Assembly: GCA_947457025.1 (NCBI GenBank)
Contig: CANGUI010000094.1
Span: 1 to 6,973 of the forward strand
Direction of reading: 5' to 3'
Length of the DNA: 6,973 nt
From: Flammeovirgaceae bacterium
Lineage (GTDB): Bacteria; Bacteroidota; Bacteroidia; Cytophagales; Cyclobacteriaceae
Part shown: in pieces, positions 1-6,091 of the stretch
Layout: each line of letters starts with the position of its first letter
How positions within the stretch are numbered: the first letter of the stretch is position 1
Translations under genes and position numbers: made by a program
The notes under the pieces: generated by a model
The model's database searches: none
What the model was told of the DNA's origin: nothing
The model's input: only the letters and a program-made list of their open reading frames with translations

Positions 1-175
1 AGCAGTGGAGTACAAATTGGGCGCCAGGGGGTTGCGCTCCATCCTGGAAGCGATCATCAACGATGCCATGTTTGAGCTGCCCAGCGAAAAGAACCGAGAT
101 CGGCTGGTGATCAACCGCGCCTACGCAGAAGAGAAGTTCGGTAAATCACATTACAGTAAATTAAAAGTTGCTTAA
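1..175 (+). CDS. clpX: ATP-dependent Clp protease ATP-binding subunit ClpX, C-terminal fragment
   Basis: Only the last 57 codons are in the window (reading frame from base 2, TAA at 173-175); the gene begins upstream of the left edge. ClpX is the AAA+ unfoldase that recognises tagged substrates in the cytoplasm and feeds them to the ClpP peptidase. The fragment contains [12 protein letters not shown], the sensor-2 segment of ClpX in which the arginine of GARGLRS contacts the nucleotide. It is followed by NDAMFELPS, which matches the small C-terminal AAA+ subdomain of ClpX (E. coli has a similar D-x-M-Y/F-x-L-P-S). The tail ending KLKVA is short, as is usual for Bacteroidota ClpX. HslU and ClpA/C are less likely because this GARGLRS...FELPS combination is characteristic of ClpX. 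The stop overlaps the lpxB stop on the other strand in the shared TTAA at 172-175. Confidence 0.93.
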   Translation, partial: AVEYKLGARGLRSILEAIINDAMFELPSEKNRDRLVINRAYAEEKFGKSHYSKLKVA

Positions 176-1287
176 CCCTTCCCGCGAAGGTACTGTACCA
201 TCAGGCGGGCTGCATTTTCGGAAGCTGACCCGACATCCAGCATGCGGTAAATGTGGTCGTAAGATTTGCGAATCTCTTCTTGTCGGACGGGATCATGAAT
301 AAGCCGTTCAGTCTCTGCCATGATCCGGTCTGCGGTACACTCCGCCTGGATGAGTTCCACCACAACTTCCTCATCGGCAATGAGGTTCACCAACGAGATG
401 AACGGTACCTTAACCAGCGTCCGGGCGATCCGGTACTCCACAACGCCGGTTTTATACACAACCACCTGAGGCACCTTCAATAGCGCGGTTTCCAGGGTAG
501 CGGTACCCGATGTAACGATAGCTGCGTTAGCCTCGCGCAGGAGATCATAGGTTTGCTCCCACATAAAAGACACGTTGTTCAGATCCCGCAAAGGCAGATA
601 GCACTCTTCTTCCAGCGATCTGACGGCAGCCACCGTGAAATCCCAGTTTGGCGCGAGTCTCGCCACTTCGGCCATGATAGGTACGATTCTTTTCAGTTCA
701 CCGCGACGGCTACCGGGTAACAAGGCCACGCGCGGACGGGCAGATTGCCGAACTACCGGAACAGGATCAATGCCTTTTTGATAGGCTTTAATAGCATCGA
801 GCACCGGGTTGCCCACGTAATCGCTGACTAATCCATAGCGGGCATAGAAGTTTTTTTCAAAGGGCAGGATAATAAATAGCCGTTCCACCCAGGCTTTCAG
901 ATTTCGTGCGCGCCCCTGATACCAGGCCCAGATCTTTGGTGGGATGTAGTAGAATACACGCAGTCCTTTTTGATGTGCAAACCGGGCAATTTGCATGTTA
1001 AAGCCTCCATAATCGATCAGGATGACAACGTCGGGCTGAAATTTAAGAAGATCATGTTTGCAGCGCCGGAGGAATCGAAAAATACGAGGCAGGTGAGCCG
1101 CCACCGAGAGAAATCCCATCATCTCCAACTCGCGATAATGGACAAAGAGATGCATGCCTTCCCGTTGCATGTCATCGCCCCCGAAGCCTCGGCTTGTCAG
1201 ACCAGGATCATACTGGTTGAGCGCACGGAGCAAATTACCGCCATGCAGGTCGCCCGAACGCTCGCCAGCCACCAGATAGTATCTCAT
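172..1287 (-). CDS. lpxB: Lipid-A-disaccharide synthase LpxB
   Basis: This 371-residue GT19 glycosyltransferase (E. coli LpxB is 382) condenses UDP-2,3-diacylglucosamine with lipid X to give the lipid A disaccharide 1-phosphate on the inner face of the cytoplasmic membrane. Recognisable family blocks occur in order: [14 protein letters not shown] (residues 7-20; family GExSGD), [11 protein letters not shown] (87-97; D92 aligns with the catalytic Asp of E. coli LpxB), IPPKIWAW (115-122), VGNPVLD (158-164), LLPGSRRGE (189-197), the UDP-sugar site [12 protein letters not shown] (258-269) and [16 protein letters not shown] (299-314). The first Gly of GGFN is usually Pro in related enzymes, a minor difference. 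The ATG at 1287 puts the nucleotide-binding motif at the normal distance from the N-terminus. The gene lies 9 bp downstream of the pterin synthase gene and is probably co-transcribed with it. No Shine-Dalgarno sequence is visible. Confidence 0.97.
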   Translation of the reverse strand: MRYYLVAGERSGDLHGGNLLRALNQYDPGLTSRGFGGDDMQREGMHLFVHYRELEMMGFLSVAAHLPRIFRFLRRCKHDLLKFQPDVVILIDYGGFNMQIARFAHQKGLRVFYYIPPKIWAWYQGRARNLKAWVERLFIILPFEKNFYARYGLVSDYVGNPVLDAIKAYQKGIDPVPVVRQSARPRVALLPGSRRGELKRIVPIMAEVARLAPNWDFTVAAVRSLEEECYLPLRDLNNVSFMWEQTYDLLREANAAIVTSGTATLETALLKVPQVVVYKTGVVEYRIARTLVKVPFISLVNLIADEEVVVELIQAECTADRIMAETERLIHDPVRQEEIRKSYDHIYRMLDVGSASENAARLMVQYLRGKG

Positions 1288-1296
1288 GTGCCGGCG

Positions 1297-1725
1297 TCAG
1301 AGGTGATCATCGCCAAAATACTCCACAAAATTACGTGGGGTTTCGTACAGCTTGATGGAATGTAACGATCCAAACTTACTGATTTGCGGAATACGGGGTT
1401 CAAGTATCTTCCACATCTCGACAACCAGATTTTCGCAGCTGGCCAGCTTTCCGGCCATAAAGGGAACATCTGTGTTGAGGTTCTTGTGGTCGAGGTGTTC
1501 AATGATCTCCGTTCGGATAAGTGTGCTCAGTTTCTTCAGATCAGCAACAAAGCCCGTATCGGGATCCGCTTTTCCCTTTACGGTAACGATCAGGTCGAAA
1601 TTGTGTCCGTGCCAATTGGCGTTTGCGCAGGGGCCAAACACCTCTTCGTTTTTTTCCCTGGACCAGGCAGGATTATACAATTTATGGGCGGCATTAAAAT
1701 GCTCCTTCCGGCTTACATAAACCAT
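1297..1725 (-). CDS. queD: 6-pyruvoyl/6-carboxy-tetrahydropterin synthase family protein (QueD-like)
   Basis: This 142-residue COG0720 (PTPS/QueD) enzyme acts on 7,8-dihydroneopterin triphosphate. QueD makes 6-carboxytetrahydropterin for queuosine/7-deazaguanine synthesis, whereas PTPS makes 6-pyruvoyltetrahydropterin for tetrahydrobiopterin-type cofactors. Visible residues are HFNAAH with zinc ligand H14, then CANANWHGHNF with catalytic C33 and zinc ligands H39 and H41, LDHKNLN (79-85) with the D79/H80 catalytic pair, and E98 and E128 (LYETPRNF) in the substrate pocket. The Cys-to-HGH spacing is C-x5-HGH, as in mammalian PTPS, not the C-x3-HGH of E. coli QueD. The exact product is therefore uncertain and the gene symbol is a family label only. 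Full length for the family. The ATG at 1725 sits just after a Bacteroidota -7 box, suggesting a leaderless or nearly leaderless message. lpxB follows after 9 bp. Confidence 0.95.
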   Translation of the reverse strand: MVYVSRKEHFNAAHKLYNPAWSREKNEEVFGPCANANWHGHNFDLIVTVKGKADPDTGFVADLKKLSTLIRTEIIEHLDHKNLNTDVPFMAGKLASCENLVVEMWKILEPRIPQISKFGSLHSIKLYETPRNFVEYFGDDHL

Positions 1726-1729
1726 GGCG

Positions 1730-1737
1730 CAAAGATA
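1730..1737 (-). promoter_or_regulatory. Putative Bacteroidota -7 promoter box for the queD-like gene and lpxB
   Basis: The minus strand reads TATCTTTG, an exact match to the Bacteroidota sigma-A -7 consensus TAnnTTTG. Only four bases (CGCC) separate it from the ATG at 1725, so transcription would begin at or within a few bases of the start codon. No clear TTG -33 element is seen at the usual 17-22 bp upstream spacing, only a run of T's, so the call rests on the -7 box and its position. Confidence 0.55.
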
Positions 1738-1748
1738 GTTTCTTGCCG

Positions 1749-1756
1749 TAAATTGC
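1749..1756 (+). promoter_or_regulatory. Weak candidate -7 box for hldD
   Basis: TAAATTGC matches four of the six fixed positions of TAnnTTTG and lies 15 bp upstream of the hldD ATG at 1772. No convincing TTG is found at -33. It is listed because the spacer is so short that some promoter for hldD should be here or inside the queD-like gene; the match itself is weak. Confidence 0.2.
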
Positions 1757-1771
1757 CTGAAAATTCATACA

Positions 1772-2740
1772 ATGATCGTTGTTACCGGGGCGGCGGGATT
1801 TATCGGCAGCTGTTTGATCCGAACCTTGAATGCTGAGCATTTTCGGGCGATCATTGCCGTGGATGATTTCAGCCATCCTGAAAAGAACAAGAACCTTGCT
1901 CAGGCTGTCGTACGGCAGCGCGTTGAGCGCGATCACTTCTTCACCTGGCTCGATACCCATCACGAAACCGTGGAGTTTATTTTTCATATAGGAGCCCGAA
2001 CCGATACCACAGAGTTTAATCGCGCTATTTTTGATCGGTTAAATCTGGGTTATAGTCAGGAGATTTGGAAAAAATGTGTTGCGTATCAGATTCCGCTGGT
2101 GTATGCATCTTCGGCGGCCACCTACGGGTTGGGCGAAAAAGGCTATGACGATGACGAAAAAATAATTCCTAACCTGAAGCCTCTGAATCCGTATGGCCAA
2201 TCCAAACAGGATTTTGACGTTTGGGCATTACATAACCCCGAAAAACCCTTTTTCTGGGCCGGCCTGAAGTTCTTCAACGTCTATGGACCCAACGAGTATC
2301 ACAAAGGACGTATGGCCTCGGTGGTGTGGCACGCCACCCGCCAGATCAAAGAAACCGGAGCCATGCACCTGTTCCGCAGCCATCGCCCTGATTTCCACGA
2401 TGGTGAACAAATGCGTGATTTTGTCTACGTGAAAGATGTGCTGAAGGTGTGTATGTTTTTGATGCACGCGCGTAAACACTCGGGTATCTATAACCTGGGA
2501 TCGGGAAAAGCCCGCACGTTTCTCGATCTGGCCCGAGCGGTGTTTTTGTCGCTGGATGTTCCGGAAAACATCACCTTCATCGACACACCAGCCGCCATTC
2601 GCCAAACGTACCAATACTTCACGGAAGCAAACATGAAAAAACTAACATCGATTGGGTATGCGGAGCCTTTTTACACACTCGAAGCAGGCATCCGCGACTA
2701 TGTTACCGGTTACCTGAAAAGCGGTTTGACGTATTTTTGA
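1772..2740 (+). CDS. hldD: ADP-L-glycero-D-manno-heptose 6-epimerase HldD
   Basis: This 322-residue extended short-chain dehydrogenase/epimerase (E. coli HldD/RfaD is about 310) converts ADP-D-glycero- to ADP-L-glycero-beta-D-manno-heptose in the cytoplasm, for the LPS inner core. The Rossmann NADP-binding loop is GAAGFIGS (6-13), with the VDDF acidic stretch at 30-33. Catalytic elements are S113/S114 in YASSAATYG, Y141 and K145 in YGQSK, and K178 in NVYGPNEYHKGRMAS. The HKG lysine at 178 is the second base that marks HldD among epimerases, and it falls at the E. coli number. Also family-typical are MRDFVYVKDV, YNLGSGKARTF and the late IRQTYQYFTEANMKKL segment. The ATG at 1772 places the Rossmann motif at residue 6, as expected. 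The stop at 2738-2740 is one base from the stop of the convergent protease gene, so no terminator fits between them. Confidence 0.96.
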   Translation: MIVVTGAAGFIGSCLIRTLNAEHFRAIIAVDDFSHPEKNKNLAQAVVRQRVERDHFFTWLDTHHETVEFIFHIGARTDTTEFNRAIFDRLNLGYSQEIWKKCVAYQIPLVYASSAATYGLGEKGYDDDEKIIPNLKPLNPYGQSKQDFDVWALHNPEKPFFWAGLKFFNVYGPNEYHKGRMASVVWHATRQIKETGAMHLFRSHRPDFHDGEQMRDFVYVKDVLKVCMFLMHARKHSGIYNLGSGKARTFLDLARAVFLSLDVPENITFIDTPAAIRQTYQYFTEANMKKLTSIGYAEPFYTLEAGIRDYVTGYLKSGLTYF

Positions 2741-2741
2741 A

Positions 2742-5700
2742 TCAGTGCCGAACCACCAGCTTGTGCCTACTCCGTCCGCCGGCTGTTTGCACCTCGCAGA
2801 CATATAACCCTGCGGGAATCTGCGACAGATCAGCGCGGTCGGCCATATGGGTACAAACAAGCCGACCCGCCAGATCTCGCAGCGTGATTTGCAAAACGGT
2901 CTGCGAGGCAAAAACCTGAAGGTCATGGTCAGCCGGATTGGGAACCAGGCGGATATCAGGATCTTCGCTCTCCTCCGCTCCGGTGATGACAAAAACGTCC
3001 GACCAGCGGTTGCAGGATTCCCGAAATGCCAGCACCAGGTAGGCACCGGGTTCTCCGTTATGGGTGTACATCCGCGCGGTAGCTCCGGGGATCAACACCT
3101 CATTGCGGTACCATTGGTACCGCTCGGCTTCAAGAAAACTCATCAGCCGATCTGTGGTTGGGAGAATGGGATTGGGGGGCATGGAATTCGGCCCGATGAA
3201 GAGCGTTGAATCGCGTTCATGAACAGCACCATTTTTTTCTATGCGGAGGCGTACCGAGGCAGGCCCTGACTCCACAAAGCGCATTGCAGCCGACACTCCA
3301 TTCCGGGTTTCCTGGCGGGTACCCTGTTTCACCTCCCACGTGAACTGCGCTGGTGCACCTCCGGATCGATCGGTGAAGATGGTATTAGCACCCTGGCAGG
3401 GATAGCTCACCATGAAATCCGCGAATAGCAGCGCCTCGCAAGCTGCGGTCTGCCAGCCCGGCGAGTTGGTGGCGATTCCGTCCGGACCTATAGTGATTAC
3501 ACCTTTCCCTGTAAAAGGAAGCCCGGATACCTGCGTGCGGGGCAGGCATATCTTTTTGTATCGGATGGACTCGATCCAGCTGTTGTTCATACCCGTCCAA
3601 CGGGTGTTAGCGGCAGCATCAATATCGGCCACCCGCAGACGGGAATTCGCTTGGACTGCCACCTCTGCAAGCGCTGCCAGCGTCAACCGATCGACCTGCT
3701 GGCTTCCCACTACGGCCAACCGTCCTGCTACCCGCAGGTTTACGAGCTGGTTGTTATTTCCCGTAATTGTGAGCCGGCCGGAATCGAGGCGAATGGGTAC
3801 GCTAATAACCCGGTCGTTTGCATCAAGTAGGGTATTGCCTTTGAATGACAATGCAGATTGATCATTTTGGATGGTAAGAAATGATCCGGTAATTACCCAG
3901 CTGTTCCGGAGCGTGATTTCACTTTCCGACAGTTTGAGGATAGCCGGAGTTGTACCGGTAATTTCCAGCCGCCCGGCCAGTATCCGCGACCGGAAGAAAG
4001 AAAGATTTCCACCCTTGCGCGAGATAGCTGCCACGTGCAGTTTACCCCCTACCCGCCAATCGCCAGACATGAATTCAAGTGTGACACCCGGTGCGGTGAA
4101 ATCAAAAAAATCGGCTACTGCATTTACCGCCGTTGAGTTTTGGAATGCAAATACGCCAGTACCCCGGGCAGTAAAGCGGCTGGTAGCAATCTTCATTTCC
4201 TGATTGATGGTAACCGTGGCGCCATTCAGATTCAATGCTGATGGCTGCGAGTCAATCCACAGCAAACTTCGAACATTGACCGGGCCGGGCAGCGTAATCT
4301 CGTTGGACCCGGAAGAATCGAATGAGTTTTCATCCACGATCACCCGATCAGCAGCCCCCGGTACTGTAAATGCGGGCGTACCACCGGAAAGAAAAGACCA
4401 TCGTGTACCGTCGCTCCAAGAACCTTCGTCACCAATCCAATACAGCGTGCGGCCAGCCTGGGTGTGTGTGTACGTTACGATTAACGAAAAAGGTTGCGAA
4501 CCCTGCCGGAGGGTACTCTTGTGAGTGATCCGAAGCTGATAAGGGCGGGCAACCGGATTTTCCAATTCAATTTTTTCAACGTTGTCACGGAAATTATCTC
4601 CCCGTGCGGCGCGCTCAGCAGGATTAGCCGGGTTGAGCGTCCACGGTAGGTGGGTATTCCCTTGGTCATCCACCAATCGCATATCCAAATCATGAACCAG
4701 TGCCAACTCACTGGGGTCCAGACGATCCGGTGCAGGTTTTCCGGGCGGGTCGGTCCACACGATGGTTGCCGTTATCTTTCGTCCAGCCGCCGGCAGCAAA
4801 TCAAGTGTAAACGAAGAACCCCCTGTCAACGTCAATTCGCGCACGATGATTTGGCGGCCATCTGCCTGAAGCAATGTTTGGGCACTGGCCCCAACATCAA
4901 GCAGTCCCCAGCCGAAGGAATAGTCGGGACCAGGAAAAGGGCCAGCCTCGCGGGCATGGTGGATTGCCAGAGCTTTGAGCGTTGCCGCGCGCATGGAGTT
5001 ACCGCCATGGAGTTTTTGGTGCAGCTCCTGCAGCAACAACAATGAACCCGCCACGTTGGGGGTTGCCATTGAGGTGCCCGACAGAAAGGTATAGGTATTA
5101 GCCGGGGTGGCCTGCAGCGAGAAAACACCTGTGCCCACGCCCACCAGGTCGGGTTTGATGCGTCCATCATCCGTTGGACCCCAACTGCTATAACTGCTCA
5201 TGATCATACTCGCGGGCGAGGTATAGTCGGGCAACTGATCGATAGCACCAACGGTGATGATGTTTTTCGCAACGGCATCGGGGATGATGCAATCATAACC
5301 CGTACCGCCATTGCAGTCCGGCGGATAGTTTCCATTTCCAACTTCGACCCGATCATTCCCAGCCGCCCAGCATATGGTATAGTAGGGAGCCTGGGAGGCA
5401 ATTTCATCAAGCAGTTGCGCTTTTGCGGTGTAGAGTCCGAAGTTGTAGTCCTCGGCTTCGCTCACAGCCGGATTACCCGCCCACCGCCAAACACCGCCCC
5501 ATCCGGTCCAACCGGTGATGGTTCCGTATGAGTGATTGGAAATCAGCAACTCGGAGTTTTTGGAACCGGCCAGCGCAGCCATTTCGGCTTCGTCATTATC
5601 GAATAAAAAGGCGGTCAACTGTGCCTTGGGAGCCATGCCACGCGCGTTGGCGTTTATGCCGGATGCGACCAGCGTACCGGCAACATGGGTAGCGTGTGTT

Positions 5701-6074
5701 TTCAAAACAACACCTTCGTTGGCAATCACGCGTGTATCCAGTTCGGCATGCGGTGCCACCAACCCATCGTCCCAGGCTGCAATCTGCATACCCTCGCCCT
5801 GCAGGCGGATGCCATTTTGTGCTTCCGTAAGATTTGCCGCACGGGTGGCTCGCGCTGAGAACAAGTTCAGGGGAGCTAAGAAAAGCGGAACGCCCAGCGG
5901 ACTGTAGCGGGCGAACTGTAAATCTGAAAAATCAGTGGGCTGTTGGCTGAGGAGACGCAGCCGTTCCTGCTCAAATTGTTTTGAGCGCAAAGAGGCGAGC
6001 TGCGCTAAGTTGGGTTGAGCGAGCGCACTGCCAATTACCAGAAAAAGCAAAATGAACTCTGCAACTTTTCTCAC
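2742..6074 (-). CDS. Secreted S8 subtilisin-like serine protease with T9SS C-terminal sorting domain
   Basis: This 1110-residue exported protease has a signal peptide at 1-19 (hydrophobic core, SALA before Q20) and a short pro-region to about 90. The S8 catalytic domain spans about 91-400, with Asp102 in AAWDDG, His127 in HATHVAGT, oxyanion Asn240 in WAAGN and Ser335 in LSGTSMATPNVAG. A KP-43/fervidolysin-type beta-sandwich follows (about 408-536; IVWTDPPG, LVHDLDMRLVD, DNVEKIELENP). A beta-rich region (about 543-850) opens with YWIGDEGSWSDGTRWS, a pattern common in Bacteroidota surface proteins, and continues with solenoid-like strands. Then come a PKD-like domain (about 885-960), an Ig-like segment with YQWYRNEVLIPGA (about 974-1031) and a type A sorting domain (about 1039-1110; RLVPNPADH, IPAGLYVCEV, HKLVVRH). 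The product is expected to cross the outer membrane by T9SS. The start is GTG at 6074; no in-frame ATG precedes it. It lies 17 bp after the 224-residue gene. The substrate is unknown. Confidence 0.96.
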   Translation of the reverse strand: MRKVAEFILLFLVIGSALAQPNLAQLASLRSKQFEQERLRLLSQQPTDFSDLQFARYSPLGVPLFLAPLNLFSARATRAANLTEAQNGIRLQGEGMQIAAWDDGLVAPHAELDTRVIANEGVVLKTHATHVAGTLVASGINANARGMAPKAQLTAFLFDNDEAEMAALAGSKNSELLISNHSYGTITGWTGWGGVWRWAGNPAVSEAEDYNFGLYTAKAQLLDEIASQAPYYTICWAAGNDRVEVGNGNYPPDCNGGTGYDCIIPDAVAKNIITVGAIDQLPDYTSPASMIMSSYSSWGPTDDGRIKPDLVGVGTGVFSLQATPANTYTFLSGTSMATPNVAGSLLLLQELHQKLHGGNSMRAATLKALAIHHAREAGPFPGPDYSFGWGLLDVGASAQTLLQADGRQIIVRELTLTGGSSFTLDLLPAAGRKITATIVWTDPPGKPAPDRLDPSELALVHDLDMRLVDDQGNTHLPWTLNPANPAERAARGDNFRDNVEKIELENPVARPYQLRITHKSTLRQGSQPFSLIVTYTHTQAGRTLYWIGDEGSWSDGTRWSFLSGGTPAFTVPGAADRVIVDENSFDSSGSNEITLPGPVNVRSLLWIDSQPSALNLNGATVTINQEMKIATSRFTARGTGVFAFQNSTAVNAVADFFDFTAPGVTLEFMSGDWRVGGKLHVAAISRKGGNLSFFRSRILAGRLEITGTTPAILKLSESEITLRNSWVITGSFLTIQNDQSALSFKGNTLLDANDRVISVPIRLDSGRLTITGNNNQLVNLRVAGRLAVVGSQQVDRLTLAALAEVAVQANSRLRVADIDAAANTRWTGMNNSWIESIRYKKICLPRTQVSGLPFTGKGVITIGPDGIATNSPGWQTAACEALLFADFMVSYPCQGANTIFTDRSGGAPAQFTWEVKQGTRQETRNGVSAAMRFVESGPASVRLRIEKNGAVHERDSTLFIGPNSMPPNPILPTTDRLMSFLEAERYQWYRNEVLIPGATARMYTHNGEPGAYLVLAFRESCNRWSDVFVITGAEESEDPDIRLVPNPADHDLQVFASQTVLQITLRDLAGRLVCTHMADRADLSQIPAGLYVCEVQTAGGRSRHKLVVRH
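3105..3123. repeat. 19-bp perfect inverted repeat within the protease gene
   Basis: GCGGTACCA-T-TGGTACCGC has 9-bp perfect arms around a single central base. In the minus-strand reading frame it encodes the residue palindrome RYQWYR of the Ig-like segment (residues 985-990), so coding constraint may account for it. A folded RNA hairpin would have at most 8 paired bases and a 3-base loop. Confidence 0.6.
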
Positions 6075-6091
6075 CGCACTTGGGTACCAAT

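Larger units (their letters stand above)
1726..1771. promoter_or_regulatory. Divergent intergenic spacer between the queD-like gene and hldD
   Basis: This 46-bp spacer must hold the promoters of both the pterin/lpxB pair (leftward) and hldD (rightward), unless one of them starts inside the neighbouring gene. It is A/T-rich toward the hldD start and has no Shine-Dalgarno-like run on either strand, as is usual in Bacteroidota. That it is a two-way promoter region is inferred from gene orientation. Confidence 0.6.

Noticed and set aside
177..199. Possible terminator: 5-bp stem CCTTC/GAAGG, overlapping a GGTAC-T-GTACC dyad, at the clpX/lpxB junction
   Set aside because: The stems are short, no U-tract follows at the right distance on either strand, and the bases are the last lpxB codons. 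Too weak to call.
970..1365. 131-codon plus-strand open frame opposite lpxB
   Set aside because: It is antisense to conserved LpxB motifs and has no recognisable protein features.
1384..1836. 150-codon plus-strand open frame across the queD-like gene
   Set aside because: It lies opposite a clearly conserved gene, runs through the divergent spacer into hldD out of frame, and its translation shows no recognisable family or composition of a real protein.
2642..3046. 134-codon minus-strand open frame at the hldD/protease junction
   Set aside because: It overlaps both well-supported genes in another frame. It is Trp/Arg/Pro-rich in the manner of a shadow frame.
3412..4524. Three successive plus-strand open frames opposite the protease gene
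   Set aside because: They are Ser/Thr/Arg-rich antisense shadows of the beta-rich region, with no motif, signal or start context of their own.
6072..6074. GTG start of the protease as a sign of misannotation or frameshift
   Set aside because: The upstream in-frame codons contain no ATG, and the GTG gives a textbook signal peptide, so the start is accepted as genuine.
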